NCBI GenBank assembly: GCA_934555825.1
Contig: CAKTFJ010000004.1
Span: 62,001 to 126,000, forward strand
DNA from: an uncultured Hyphomicrobium sp.
GTDB lineage: Bacteria; Pseudomonadota; Alphaproteobacteria; Rhizobiales; Hyphomicrobiaceae
Length of the DNA stretch: 64,000 nt
Direction: 5' to 3'
In this document: piece by piece, positions 8,522 to 19,000 of the stretch
Numbering within the stretch: position 1 is the stretch's first letter
Layout: every line of letters begins with the position of its first letter
Notes under the pieces: generated by a model
Told to the model about the DNA's origin: nothing
The model's database searches: none
What the model saw: only the letters and a program-made list of their open reading frames with translations
Program-made: the position numbers and the translations under genes

Positions 8522-10546
8522 ATGGGCGAGGTGCAAGACACGAAACCGGGGGCTTTGGCCGGTACGCGGGATATGGCGAACGCCATTCGCGCGCTCGCTA
8601 TGGACGCCGTGCAGAAGGCCAACTCCGGCCATCCGGGCATGCCGATGGGCATGGCGGACGTGGCGACCGTGCTCTTCACCGAAGCGCTCCGCTTCGATCC
8701 GGCCGATCCCGATTGGCCCGACCGCGACCGGTTCGTCCTCTCGGCCGGACATGGCTCGATGTTGCTCTATTCGCTGCTCTATCTCACCGGGTATCCGGGG
8801 ATGGACATCGGGCAACTCGAAAACTTCCGCCAACTCGGCTCGAAAACGGCTGGGCATCCCGAATTCGGTCATGCCGCCGGTATCGAAACCACGACCGGCC
8901 CGCTCGGACAGGGCATTGCCAACGCGGTCGGCATGGCGCTCGCGGAGCGGCTCCTCAACGCGCGTCTCGGCGACGACCTCGTCGATCACCGCATCTATTG
9001 CCTCGCGGGCGACGGCTGTCTGATGGAAGGCATCAGCCACGAGGCGATCTCGCTCGCGGGTCATCTCGGTCTCGGCCGGCTGATCGTGCTGTGGGACGAC
9101 AACTCGATCTCCATCGACGGCCCGACGGATCTCTCCGTTTCGGACGATCAGGTCGCGCGCTTCGCCGCATCGGGCTGGAACACGCTGCGCGTGGATGGCC
9201 ACGATCCGGCGGCGATCTCTGCCGCGCTCAAGACGGCGCGTGCCGATGCATCCAAGCCGTGGCTGATCGCGTGCAAGACGGTGATCGGCTACGGCGCGCC
9301 GACGAAGGCGGGCAAATCGTCCACGCACGGCGAGCCGCTCGGCGTGGACGAGATCGCGGGCACGCGCGAAAAGCTCGGCTGGAGCGCTGCGCCGTTCGAG
9401 GTGCCGGATGCAATCCTTGGCGCCTGGCGCGCGCTGGGTGCGCGCGGAGCGGACGAGAACGCGGCGTGGAAGGCGCGCTTCGCCAAGGCCTCGCCCGAAG
9501 CGAAGGCGCTGCTCGATACTCCGGCTGCCGCCTCGCGCAAAGGCGCGCTTGCGGACGCGATTGCCGCCGCCAAGGCGCAATTCGCGGCCGACGAAACAAA
9601 GCGCGCGACGCGTGTGTGGTCGCAGCTCACGCTCGAACACCTTGTGCCGGCGCTGCCGGAGCTGCTCGGTGGTTCGGCCGACCTCACGCCGTCGAACGGC
9701 ACGCGCACGAAGCATCATACGGCCGTCGCGCCGGGAAGCTTCGCGGGCAACTACATTCACTACGGCGTGCGTGAGCACGGCATGGCGGCTGCGATGAATG
9801 GCATCGCTCTGCACGGCGGCTTCATCCCGTACGGCGCGACGTTCCTTGTCTTCACCGACTACTGTCGCCCGTCGATCCGGCTTTCGGCGCTCATGGGCCA
9901 GCGCGTTGTGTATGTGATGACGCACGATTCCATCGGCCTCGGTGAAGATGGGCCGACGCATCAGCCCATCGAGCATTTGGCGGCGTTGCGCGCGATCCCG
10001 AATCTTCTCGTGCTGCGTCCCGCCGATGCGCTGGAAACGGCGGAAGCTTGGGAGATCGCGCTCGGCGAGGAGAAGAGGCCGTCGGTGCTGGCGCTGACGC
10101 GCCAGGCGGTGCCCAAGTTCGTGCGCGAGGGCGGCGAGGGGGCGAACCTCTCCGCGAAGGGCGCGTATGTGCTGAGCGGCGGCGCCAAGCGGGACGTGAC
10201 GCTGCTAGCTTCGGGATCCGAAGTCGGGCTTGCCGTCGAAGCTGCTGCAACTCTTGCGAAGGATGGGATCGCGGCGGCCGTCGTTTCGGTGCCGTCGTTC
10301 GAGCTGTTCCGCGCTCAGGACCAGGCTTATCGCGACGAGGTGCTCGGAGACGCACCGCGCATCGCAGTGGAAGCCGCCGTCGCACAGGGCTGGCACGAGT
10401 GGCTGCGTCCGGGCGACCGCTTCATCGGTCTTTCGGACTTCGGCGCCTCGGCGCCCGCGCCAAAGCTGTTCCAGCACTTCGGCATCACGAGCGAGCGGGT
10501 GGCGGAGGCTGCGCGCGAGGTCATTGCCGCCGCCAAGACGGCTTGA
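8522..10546 (+). CDS. tkt: Transketolase
   Basis: 674 residues from the ATG at 8522 ([10 protein letters not shown]); an earlier in-frame ATG adds 18 unlikely residues. The ThDP enzyme moves two-carbon units in the pentose phosphate and Calvin-type pathways. Motifs are [10 protein letters not shown] near residue 37, the [13 protein letters not shown]hDP motif ending in DDN, and GSADLTPSN and [10 protein letters not shown] in the second half. It is followed after only 9 bases by pgk; the gap gene that commonly sits between tkt and pgk in relatives is absent. Confidence 0.97.
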   Translation: MGEVQDTKPGALAGTRDMANAIRALAMDAVQKANSGHPGMPMGMADVATVLFTEALRFDPADPDWPDRDRFVLSAGHGSMLLYSLLYLTGYPGMDIGQLENFRQLGSKTAGHPEFGHAAGIETTTGPLGQGIANAVGMALAERLLNARLGDDLVDHRIYCLAGDGCLMEGISHEAISLAGHLGLGRLIVLWDDNSISIDGPTDLSVSDDQVARFAASGWNTLRVDGHDPAAISAALKTARADASKPWLIACKTVIGYGAPTKAGKSSTHGEPLGVDEIAGTREKLGWSAAPFEVPDAILGAWRALGARGADENAAWKARFAKASPEAKALLDTPAAASRKGALADAIAAAKAQFAADETKRATRVWSQLTLEHLVPALPELLGGSADLTPSNGTRTKHHTAVAPGSFAGNYIHYGVREHGMAAAMNGIALHGGFIPYGATFLVFTDYCRPSIRLSALMGQRVVYVMTHDSIGLGEDGPTHQPIEHLAALRAIPNLLVLRPADALETAEAWEIALGEEKRPSVLALTRQAVPKFVREGGEGANLSAKGAYVLSGGAKRDVTLLASGSEVGLAVEAAATLAKDGIAAAVVSVPSFELFRAQDQAYRDEVLGDAPRIAVEAAVAQGWHEWLRPGDRFIGLSDFGASAPAPKLFQHFGITSERVAEAAREVIAAAKTA

Positions 10547-10555
10547 GGGAAACCG

Positions 10556-11755
10556 ATGAACCTCGACAAGCTGAAGACCACCGATGGCCTCGATGTTTCG
10601 GGCAAGCGCGTGCTCGTGCGCTGCGATCTCAACGTGCCGACCAAGGACGGCGCGGTGACGGACGCGACGCGTCTCGAACGCATCGTGCCGGGCCTCAAGG
10701 ATCTCTCTCAGCGCGGCGCGCGCGTGATCGTGCTCTCGCACTTCGGCCGTCCGAAAGGCGGGCCGGACAAGGAGAACTCGCTCGCGCCTGTCGCGGCTGC
10801 GCTTCAGAAGCTCGTCGGGCAGCCGGTGGCGTTTGCGGCCGACAGCATCGGGGAGGCTGCTCAATCGGCAGTGGCCGCGCTTCCGAATGGCGGCATTCTG
10901 GTGCTCGAAAATACGCGCTTCCATGCGGGCGAAACGAAGAACGATCCCGAGATCGCAAAAGCGTTTGCGGCGCTCGGCGATCTCTTCGTCAACGACGCGT
11001 TCTCGGCCGCGCATCGTGCGCACGCCTCGACCGAGGGCATCACGCATCTGCTGCCGTCCTACGCAGGCCCGCTGATGATGGAAGAGATCGGCGCGCTGCG
11101 TGCGGCGCTCGATCAGCCGAAGCGGCCCGTTGCCGCCATCGTCGGCGGCGCGAAGGTGTCCACCAAGATCCCCGTTCTCACCAATCTTTCGGCGAAGGTC
11201 GACAAGCTGATCATCGGCGGCGGCATGGCGAACACGTTCCTGCTCGCTGGCGGCGTCGAAATCGGGCGCTCGCTCGCGGAGCCGGACCTGATCGACACCG
11301 TGCACGAGATCATGCACGCTGCGAAATCCCGGAGCTGCGAGATCGTGCTGCCGCAGGATCTCGTCGTGGCCGATCGGTTCGAAGCCGGTGCGCCCCATCA
11401 AACGGTGGCCACCATTGACGTGCCGCCGGCGACCATGATCCTCGATGTCGGCCCCAAGACGGTCGATCACTATGTTGATGTGCTCTCGCGCTGCGAGACG
11501 CTGCTTTGGAACGGCCCGCTCGGCGCTTTCGAGATCGACCCCTTCGGAGATGGGACGTTCGCGCTCGCCAAAAAGGCTGCTGAGCGCACGCGGGCTGGCA
11601 CGCTCGTTTCCGTGGCCGGCGGCGGCGATACGGTTGCGGCATTGAACACCGCTGAAGTCACGGGCGATTTCACCTATGTTTCCAGTGCCGGTGGCGCGTT
11701 CCTCGAATGGCTCGAGGGGCGGGAGCTTCCAGGCGTGACCGCACTCGCGCGGTAA
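10556..11755 (+). CDS. pgk: Phosphoglycerate kinase
   Basis: 399 residues. Reversible phosphoryl transfer between 1,3-bisphosphoglycerate and ADP in glycolysis and gluconeogenesis. Visible are VLVRCDLNVP (substrate site), LSHFGRPKGG, ENTRFHAGE, the hinge around IVGGAKVSTKI, and the nucleotide-binding WNGPLGAFE and VAGGGDTVAAL. Length is normal. It is the second gene of a tkt-pgk-ccdA-thiD run. Confidence 0.98.
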   Translation: MNLDKLKTTDGLDVSGKRVLVRCDLNVPTKDGAVTDATRLERIVPGLKDLSQRGARVIVLSHFGRPKGGPDKENSLAPVAAALQKLVGQPVAFAADSIGEAAQSAVAALPNGGILVLENTRFHAGETKNDPEIAKAFAALGDLFVNDAFSAAHRAHASTEGITHLLPSYAGPLMMEEIGALRAALDQPKRPVAAIVGGAKVSTKIPVLTNLSAKVDKLIIGGGMANTFLLAGGVEIGRSLAEPDLIDTVHEIMHAAKSRSCEIVLPQDLVVADRFEAGAPHQTVATIDVPPATMILDVGPKTVDHYVDVLSRCETLLWNGPLGAFEIDPFGDGTFALAKKAAERTRAGTLVSVAGGGDTVAALNTAEVTGDFTYVSSAGGAFLEWLEGRELPGVTALAR

Positions 11756-11773
11756 GGAAAGCGAACGAGGCCG

Positions 11774-12586
11774 ATGCTCGGGGAACTCCATCTTTATCTC
11801 GGTGTCGGGCTTGCAGGGCTGGTGAGTTTTCTCAGCCCCTGCGTGCTGCCTCTGGTGCCGCCTTATCTCGGCTATCTCGGCGGCACGACGTTCGATCAGC
11901 TTTCGGATAAAGACGGCGTGCCGCGCGAGGTGTGGCGGCGCGTGGTGCTCACCTCCGTCTTTTTCGTGCTCGGGTTCACGACGGTTTTCATCGCGCTAGG
12001 GGCCAGCGCGTCGCTGGTCGGGCAATTGATTCAGACGTGGCGCATGGAGCTCGCGTTCGGTGCGGGCCTCGTGATCATCGTTTTCGGTCTGCATTTCCTT
12101 GGCGTGGTACGCATTCCGTTCCTCATGGTGGAACGGCGCTATCAGGCCGAGCAGCAGGGTGCGAGTTTGCTTGGCGCGTACGTTATCGGGCTTGCGTTTG
12201 CGTTCGGGTGGACGCCGTGCATCGGGCCGATCCTTGCGGCCGTGCTCGCGCTCGCAGCCAGCGAAGCCAGCCTCGGGGCCGGCGTGCGCCTCCTTGCCGT
12301 CTACTCGCTCGGGCTCGGCATTCCGTTCATTCTGGCTGCGGTTGCGATCCGCCCATTCCTTTCGTTCATGCAGCGGTTTCGCCGGCATCTCGGGCTCATG
12401 GAAAAGATCATGGGCGTGATCCTGATCCTCACCGGCATCGCATTCCTCAATGTGGTGGACTGGTTCTCGATCCACGCGCTCGGGCTCTGGATGATCGAGA
12501 CCTTCCCGGGGCTCGCGCGCATCGAGGAAATGGCGACCCCCGAGCAGCTCCAGCAGGATCTCAGAAACTTCCAGCGCGGGAATTGA
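11774..12586 (+). CDS. ccdA: Cytochrome c biogenesis protein CcdA
   Basis: 270 residues, about six membrane helices. It carries electrons across the inner membrane from thioredoxin to periplasmic thiol proteins that keep apocytochrome c reduced. The two redox cysteines lie in FLSPCVLPL (residue 23) and GWTPCIGPI, the conserved Cys-Pro sites of helices 1 and 4. A loop-rich C-terminal ~40 residues (EEMATPEQLQQD) is cytoplasmic or periplasmic. It starts 18 bases after pgk and is followed by thiD after 4 bases. Confidence 0.95.
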   Translation: MLGELHLYLGVGLAGLVSFLSPCVLPLVPPYLGYLGGTTFDQLSDKDGVPREVWRRVVLTSVFFVLGFTTVFIALGASASLVGQLIQTWRMELAFGAGLVIIVFGLHFLGVVRIPFLMVERRYQAEQQGASLLGAYVIGLAFAFGWTPCIGPILAAVLALAASEASLGAGVRLLAVYSLGLGIPFILAAVAIRPFLSFMQRFRRHLGLMEKIMGVILILTGIAFLNVVDWFSIHALGLWMIETFPGLARIEEMATPEQLQQDLRNFQRGN

Positions 12587-12590
12587 GGTC

Positions 12591-13403
12591 ATGGCGGGCT
12601 CCGTGACCTCACCCGCGATTGCGCTCACCATCGCCGGCTCCGACAGCTCGGGCGGCGCGGGCATCCAGGCCGATCTCAAGACGTTCACGGCGCTCGGCGT
12701 CTACGGTGCGTCCGCGATCACGGCGATCACCGCGCAGAACACGCAGGGCGTGCAGGACGTGCTGGTGCTGCCGCAGTCCATCATCGCCGCGCAGATGGCC
12801 TCGGTTGCGTTCGATCTTCGCGTGGGCGCGATCAAGACCGGAATGCTCGCCGACCGCGCAACTGTCGAGACGGTCGTGGATGGGCTCGGCGCGTTTCCGA
12901 ATGTGCCGGTGGTGGTCGATCCGGTGATGATTGCGACGAGCGGCGACGTCTTGCTTCAACCCGACGCCACCGAAGCCGTTCGCTCACGCCTGATCCCTCT
13001 CGCCGACGTCGTGACGCCGAATATCAAGGAAGCCGCGCGCCTTCTCGATACGGCGCCCGCCACCTCTCTCGACGAGATGGAAGCGCAAGGGCGTGCTCTT
13101 CTCGCGCTCGGTCCCAAGGCTGTGCTCGTCAAGGGCGGACACGCGGAAGGCGAGGATGCGACGGACATTCTCGTATTCGGGGCAGGCTCGCTGCGGTTTT
13201 CCAAACCGCGCATCGCGACGCGCAACACGCACGGCACGGGCTGCACGCTCGCGGCCGCCATTGCTGCCGGATTGGCGAAAGAACACACCCTTTCAGCCGT
13301 TGTGCGTGACGCGAAAGACTACGTTTGGGGCGCCATCGAGGCAGCACGAAATCTCGAAATCGGCAGCGGGCAGGGGCCCGTGAACCATTTGTACGTTATC
13401 TGA
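12591..13403 (+). CDS. thiD: Hydroxymethylpyrimidine/phosphomethylpyrimidine kinase
   Basis: 270 residues, ribokinase-like fold. It phosphorylates HMP and then HMP-P for thiamine synthesis. Motifs are AGSDSSGGAGIQADLKTF at residues 15-32, TAQNTQGV, DPVMIATSG, TPNIKEA, VLVKGGH and the anion-hole/catalytic NTHGTGCTLAAAIAAG. It is the last gene of the run; no TPP riboswitch consensus precedes it. The small-RNA candidate begins shortly after its stop. Confidence 0.96.
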   Translation: MAGSVTSPAIALTIAGSDSSGGAGIQADLKTFTALGVYGASAITAITAQNTQGVQDVLVLPQSIIAAQMASVAFDLRVGAIKTGMLADRATVETVVDGLGAFPNVPVVVDPVMIATSGDVLLQPDATEAVRSRLIPLADVVTPNIKEAARLLDTAPATSLDEMEAQGRALLALGPKAVLVKGGHAEGEDATDILVFGAGSLRFSKPRIATRNTHGTGCTLAAAIAAGLAKEHTLSAVVRDAKDYVWGAIEAARNLEIGSGQGPVNHLYVI

Positions 13404-13439
13404 AGAAAACGCTGTTAAATAACTGTGGCGTCACGGCAT

Positions 13440-13651
13440 CGCTCGCTAAGCATTTCATCAATAGCATCTTGTAAGGGGCTCAGGGTTCTGCAACTCTCCC
13501 CCTCGTGCAGCGCCATCGTCGGGGGGCGATTGAGCCGCGCACGTCTCTCCGCGAGGAGAGATTAGCCTCTACTGGGGGGAGCCAAGCGGCGATCAGGGAC
13601 GCCGCGAAGCTCGACAAAACCGGTCCGGTCGCTCCGGACCGGTTTTTTCTT
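13440..13651 (+). ncRNA. Candidate structured small RNA (unidentified)
   Basis: The 331 bases between thiD and the MFS gene lack a plausible gene but are densely structured. Perfect local stems are CTGCA...TGCAG (near 13486), TCTCTCC-GCGA-GGAGAGA with a GNRA-type tetraloop (near 13545), and GCGGCG...CGCCGC with an eight-base loop (near 13587). The region ends in a 13-bp terminator hairpin with a T-tract on the plus strand. I checked from memory for SRP RNA (GGAAGCAG absent), tmRNA, RNase P RNA and 6S RNA layouts and saw no match. It could be a free small RNA, the 3' region of the thiD transcript, or a leader attenuator for the MFS gene. The 5' end is a guess. Confidence 0.5.
13616..13651 (+). 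terminator. Strong rho-independent terminator
   Basis: Arms AAAACCGGTCCGG (13616-13628) and CCGGACCGGTTTT (13634-13646) are perfect complements around the loop TCGCT, and the stem runs into a T-rich tail. It ends the transcript from thiD or the RNA candidate before the MFS gene at 13735. Confidence 0.9.
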
Positions 13652-13734
13652 GCCCGCATGCACGAGTGCGGCTCGCGCCCAGGGCGTGCGTCTGCTAGAG
13701 CGCGCGGCAGCGCCGAAGACCTGGACCACACGAC

Positions 13735-14997
13735 ATGGTGCGACAGAACGAAGACGGGGAAGCGCCACCATCGCTCGCGGCTGCCGGCGCCGACTATCGG
13801 CAGCGGCTTTCTGCGTTTTACGGCGCGCTGTTTCTCATTCTCGGCATTCATCTCCCGTTTTTGCCGGTATGGCTCGACGCGCGCGGGCTCTCCGCGCAAG
13901 AGATCGCGATCGTGACCGCGGCCCCACTCGTGCTCCGGGTGTTCGTGACACCGACGACCGCTGTCTTCGCCGACCGCACCGGGCGGCACCGGAGCCTTAT
14001 CAACATCCTTGCGCTGCTTGCGCTGCTGCTCGCGCTCTTGCTGTCGCAGATGCATGGGTTTTGGGGGCTTCTGCTTCTCGCCGTACCGTTTGCGATCGCG
14101 CTATCGACGATCATGCCACTCACCGAAACCATCGCCGTTGCCGGTGTGCGAGCGTATGGCCTCGATTACGGCCGAATGCGGCTTTGGGGCTCGATCTCTT
14201 TCGTTGCGGCAGGTTTTCTCTGCGGCTGGCTCATCGACAAGACGAACGCGGAAGCGGTGATCGTGTGTCTCCTGGCGGGCGTTGTAACCACGGCCGCTTG
14301 CGCGTGGGCACTGCCGGAGCGGGCGAACCGCAATGCCTCGGCGCCATCCCCGAGTCCTAGCCCAGCGCCCGCAGCATCGCGGGCCGGGGCGGCAGCTGGA
14401 TGGCACGAGGTCCGCCGGCTTGTCAGCACGCCGGTGTTCCTCGGCTTTCTCATTGCGGCAGGCGCCGTGCAGGGAGCGCACGGGATGTTCTACGCCTTCG
14501 GTGCGCTCGCTTGGCAGGCGCAGGGCATTTCGACCGTGTGGATCGGTGCGCTTTGGGCTGTGGCTATCGCGGGTGAGGTTCTCCTGTTCGCCTATTCGAG
14601 CCGCGTCGTTTCCCGTTGGGGGCCGGCTGCGCTGCTGGTCGCGGCTGGCTGCGCGAGCGTCGTGCGGTGGGGGCTGATGGCGCTCAGTCCCGCACTTCCG
14701 ATGCTCGCACCGCTGCAACTCCTGCACGCGCTGACCTATGGCGCTTCGCATCTCGCGGCGATGCATTTCATTTCGCGCGCTGTTCCGGAGAGTTCTCAGG
14801 GCACTGCACAAGCGCTTTACGCCACGGTGGCAATGGGCGTCGTGATCGGTGGCGCGACGCTCGCTTCCGGCCGGCTCTACGCCCAGATCGGTGCTGAGGC
14901 TTACTTCGCGATGGCGGTGCTTGCGGCCATCGGCCTTGCGGCCGCGCTCTTCGTTCGCTCGCGTTGGAGCGGCGGTTTGCTGTGGGCTGCGCGATAG
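13735..14997 (+). CDS. MFS transporter, HcaT/phenylpropionate-permease-like
   Basis: 420 residues with about 12 membrane helices and a Pro/Ala/Ser-rich central loop (SAPSPSPSPAPAAS near residue 205). The N-terminal half has the FADRTGRHR loop between helices 2 and 3 and MPLTETIAV with GLDYGRMRLWGSISF, typical of the MFS_1-like group that includes 3-phenylpropionate permease and nucleoside transporters. The substrate cannot be read from sequence. It follows the terminator at 13651 and ends 10 bases before the converging dgcA gene. Confidence 0.85.
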   Translation: MVRQNEDGEAPPSLAAAGADYRQRLSAFYGALFLILGIHLPFLPVWLDARGLSAQEIAIVTAAPLVLRVFVTPTTAVFADRTGRHRSLINILALLALLLALLLSQMHGFWGLLLLAVPFAIALSTIMPLTETIAVAGVRAYGLDYGRMRLWGSISFVAAGFLCGWLIDKTNAEAVIVCLLAGVVTTAACAWALPERANRNASAPSPSPSPAPAASRAGAAAGWHEVRRLVSTPVFLGFLIAAGAVQGAHGMFYAFGALAWQAQGISTVWIGALWAVAIAGEVLLFAYSSRVVSRWGPAALLVAAGCASVVRWGLMALSPALPMLAPLQLLHALTYGASHLAAMHFISRAVPESSQGTAQALYATVAMGVVIGGATLASGRLYAQIGAEAYFAMAVLAAIGLAAALFVRSRWSGGLLWAAR

Positions 14998-15007
14998 CGC
15001 CTCGGCA

Positions 15008-15994
15008 TCAGCCCCACAACCGCGCCGGCGGTGGATAGAGCAGGCCGTTGTCGAAAACGGCCGGCGGATCGCGATCCTCCGCCAGCAGCAGCGGTCCGTC
15101 GAGGTCCACCCAATCGGCGTCTTGCGCCAAGAGAAACGCGGGCGCGACGGCGAGCGAACTGGCGACCATGGAACCGACCATGATCTTGAGGTCGGCACGG
15201 CGCGCGGCTTTCAGCATCGCGAGCGCTTCGGTAAGACCGCCGGCCTTATCGAGCTTGATGTTGACGGCATCGTAGCGCGCGGCAAGGCGCGGGATGTCGG
15301 ATGCCACATGCGCGCTCTCGTCGGCACAGACCGGCACGGAGCGCGCGATCCCTTCGAGCGCTTCGTCTGCGTCAGCGGGAAGAGGCTGCTCGATCAATTC
15401 GAAGCGCGCGACCGCCGCGGCATCGAGCAAGGCCCCGAGCATCTCCGGCGTCCAGGCTTCGTTGGCATCCGCAACAAGGCGTGCATCGGGGCGGGCCTCG
15501 CGAACGGCGGCCATGCGGGCCGCATCTCCGTCGCCACCAAGCTTGAGTTTGAGCAGAGCGTGACGCTCAGCAGCCCGCGCGGCCCCCGCCATCGCACTCG
15601 GCGTATCGAGGCTCAGCGTAAAGCAGGTTTCGACCGCGCCGAGCGTCGCGTAACCCGCCTGCATCGCGGCCGACACGCCGGCCATCTTCGCTTCGAGATC
15701 CCAGAACGCGCAATCGAGTGCGTTGCGCGCGGCACCCGGGGGGAGGGTTGCGGCGAGGGCTTCGCGGCTCTCCAACGAGCCCGGCGTGTCGGTCGCCTTG
15801 GCGATGGCAAGGAGCACGGTCTCGACGGTTTCCCCGTAGCGCGCATAGGGCGTGCATTCGCCGTGTCCGGTGACGCGGCCGTCGGTCAAGGTGACGGCAA
15901 CGACGCGCGCTTCCGTCTTGGCGCCGCGTGCGATCACGAACGGCGTCTTGAGCGGGAAGCTATCGACGGTGACGGTGAGAAGGGCAGCGCCCAT
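15008..15994 (-). CDS. dgcA: Enolase-superfamily dipeptide/N-acetyl-Glu epimerase
   Basis: 328 residues. The N-terminal capping domain precedes a barrel with the KxK motif LKLKLGG near residue 149, metal ligands in ADANEAW, ELIEQPLP and CADESAH, and the second-base lysine in NIKLDKAGG. This set fits the L-Ala-D/L-Glu epimerase group; in alphaproteobacteria the family includes DgcA, which racemises N-acetyl-D-glutamate. Substrate assignment is by family only. No dgcN or dgcR is seen nearby, so a peptidoglycan-peptide recycling role is equally possible. Confidence 0.85.
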   Translation of the reverse strand: MGAALLTVTVDSFPLKTPFVIARGAKTEARVVAVTLTDGRVTGHGECTPYARYGETVETVLLAIAKATDTPGSLESREALAATLPPGAARNALDCAFWDLEAKMAGVSAAMQAGYATLGAVETCFTLSLDTPSAMAGAARAAERHALLKLKLGGDGDAARMAAVREARPDARLVADANEAWTPEMLGALLDAAAVARFELIEQPLPADADEALEGIARSVPVCADESAHVASDIPRLAARYDAVNIKLDKAGGLTEALAMLKAARRADLKIMVGSMVASSLAVAPAFLLAQDADWVDLDGPLLLAEDRDPPAVFDNGLLYPPPARLWG

Positions 15995-16028
15995 GACGCG
16001 TGTCCGGGCAGCGCGCTGACCCGGCTCC

Positions 16029-19000
16029 TTAAGCGATGCGCCCGCTGACGTGCGCGAGGAACAGGTAGACGCGGCCCATATCGGAAAGGAGATGGGCGTT
16101 GACGGCGCGTCCGGAGGGGTCGCGGTGCTCGGCGTCGCGGCGGATGTTCTCGAAATCGACGAGGTAGTGATTGACGGTCCGCTGCAGGTCCGGATCGGTG
16201 CGGTAGCGGAGCGTCAGGTCGTCGAAGATTGCCTGGCCTTCAGGCGTGTAGATAGACCGCACCATGACGCCGCGCTGACCAGCATTGATGCGCTGCCAGA
16301 GGGCCGCCGTCGTCGCAGGGTCGAGTGCGCGCGCGATGGCGTCGATCTGATTGTGGAACGGAACGGGGGCCGCGGGCTGCTGCTGCGATTGAGCGGTGTG
16401 GCCGTGTGAGTGGCCGTGGTTTTCATCGTCGCGCGAGGCGCGCGCCAAGAGATCACCGAGCGACCAACCTTCGCGTCCGTCTGGGCCAGGGCGGGGAAGG
16501 GCCTGATACGGCGAAGCGGCAGGCGGCGCGGGTCTCGATGCGGCCGTGCGTGGATCCGACGCGCCGAGCGAGCTCAGCGTGCGATTGTCGCCGGGGGCTG
16601 CGCGACCCGCAGACGTGTACGCACTTGTCAGAGATCCGGCAGCACCGGTGTTGGGCGCCGGGATCTGCGCCTGTTGGGGCGGGGTTACGTCGCGGCTCGA
16701 AATCGAGCGCGTGGTCAGATTGGAGAGTTGCTCGATCGCGCGGAGCTGGTCTTGCAGCGCGCGGCGCATCGCTTCTGCATTCTCGCGCGTTGCGGCGGGC
16801 AGGCGGTCCATCTGCTCCTTGAGGCGCCGCTGCTCGGCGGCGATCTCGGCGGCGGCGTGGCTGGCGCGCTGGCGCACTTCGTCCGATGTCTGGTCGATGC
16901 GGTTGTGAAGCGACGAAAGCTGCTCAGTGACGACAGTCGAAATCGATGCGAAACGGCCACGCAGCTCTTCAAGGGCGCGCTCGCCTTCGGCTCCCGTTTC
17001 GATGCGGAAGCGTTCGAGATCGGTGAGCGCGGCCTGGCGCGCCTCCTCGGCGCTCGCGCGCAGTTGCTCGGCTGCGGCCCTCGCGCGCTGTTCTGCACTC
17101 GTGAGCGAGCCTTCCATCGACGAGGAAAACCCTTCGACGAAGCGGCCGAACTCGTCGGCCTTGCCCGAGAGCCGATCCATCGTGCTCGTCAGTTCCGCGT
17201 GGCGGCCCTGCAGCGTGGATTCGATCTTGAAGTTGGCGTTTTCGAGCGAGTTGGCGGCGCGCATGATCGCCTGCCCCTGGCCCTCGAAGCGGTTCGTGAC
17301 GGCGTGGACCTGTCCAAGCAGATTCTCGGACACGCGCTTCAGCATTTCCGACTGGCCGGCGAGCCCTTCGATGGCTTTGAGCGACTGGCGCGTGATGTTC
17401 TCGCTCGTACGGCGGACGGACTGGATGCCGTGCATCAGGCTTTCGTCCAGATTGACGGCCTGGCGCGCAATCGTCTCGCTGAACGTGCGGGCGTGAGTGT
17501 CGAGGGCGCTGGTGAGGGCGCGCGCCTTTTCCGAGACCGCCGAGTCAATCGCCATCGTCGAACGAACGATCGACTCGTCGAATGTCTTGAGCCGCTGACC
17601 GAACGCAGCGTCCAGCGCCTTCGTGCGCTCGACGAGCTGCGTGTCGAGCGCTTGTGCGCGGTTGCTGAGAGAGGTGTCGAGGGCACGCGCATACTCCTCG
17701 AATACGAGGCGCAGGCTTTCTGTGCGATCCGTAAGCGAGGTGTCGAGCGTCTGGACGTAGCCGGCGATGGCGTCCTGCAGTTGGTCTGTGCGCGCGCCAA
17801 GGGCGGTGGCGAGGCCAGTGGTGTAGCCTTCCAGCATGCCCTGGAGATGTTCGGTCTGGTTTCCGAGTGTTGTCTCAAGGCCCGTCGTGTAGCCTTCGAG
17901 CATGACCTGCAACTTTTGGGTCTTGCCGCCCAGCACCGCATCGAGGCGCTCGGTGCTTTGACCGACGGCCGATTCCAGTGCCGTGAGGTTATCGCCTGCG
18001 CCTTGAATGATTCCCGCAAGCTTGAGCTGCTGACTGGAGAGCTTGTCGATCAACGTCGGAATGTCGGTACCGAGCGTCTTCAATGTCTCGGTCACGCGCT
18101 CGCTGGTGCCGAGCAGCGCGCTGCGCTCGCCGGCCAGCTCCTGGATCAGGCTGCGGATCTTACGCTCGTTGTCCTCGTAGGAGCGTTCGAGGGCGGTGAC
18201 CTCGTTGTGAACGAGCGCTTCGAGCTCTCCGGCGCGGCCGAGCGCGCGCGAGATGGCGTCGTTCATGAACGCCACCTGCCGGCGCACCGCCTGACCCAGA
18301 GAGGCCACGGATTGCTCGGCCATGCGATCCGGCTCGGCGAGGCGGATCGCCACTTCCGTCATAGTGGACGAGCGAAGCCGCAGCTCCTCGGAGCGCCAGG
18401 CGAGAAGCGCGAGCGCCCAAAGAACGGCGATAGGGACGATGATCGCAGTCAGCGTCAGGAACGTTGCCGGGTTTTCGAGAAGCGACAGGAACGTTGCGCC
18501 CTCGGCGAATTCGGCCCGCAGGATGATCGATGAGAAGGCGAGGCAAATCACCGTCCAGACGCCGGTCGCGATGGCGGCGTAGCGGAATGGGGCGGACGAC
18601 GGCTTCTGTTCGAGCGCGTAGATGAGGCCGCCGATGGACGGCGCATCGTCATTGGCGGCAACCGTGCCACGCGGCGGGCCCGCGGGGCGGCGGCGCGCCG
18701 TGCGGCGCGTCGAGGTTTCGCCGTCGGCGTTCGGCTCTTCGGCGGGCGGTTCCGGCTTTTCGGGCTGTGAGCGGACCGTGTTCGGCAGCGGCGGCGGAAG
18801 CGTGCGGTTGACTGCAGCGGTCAGCGAACCGGACTTCGCAGCGTCGGCAGGTCTGTCCGACGTGAAGTGGGACAGGATGTCGGAGAGGTCCGTACCGCCG
18901 ACGGGGCGGTCATCCTGGTCCTTGCCCTTGGCGAAGGAGGGGGGGAGCGCTGGCGGCGCGCCGACGGCAGCACCCGTCGTGCCGGGCGACACGACGCCTT

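Noticed and set aside
13440..13651. SRP, tmRNA, 6S or RNase P RNA
   Set aside because: The GGAAGCAG motif of SRP RNA, a proteolysis-tag reading frame, the RNase P core and a single long 6S-like rod were all looked for and not seen; it was left as an unidentified RNA.
16410..18533. Long open frame (about 700 codons) antisense to the GPR-like gene
   Set aside because: It mirrors the GC-rich codon pattern of the real gene; the translation is Arg/Ala/Glu/Gly-rich without domains, while the minus-strand frame has clear helices, repeats and a conserved C-terminal domain.
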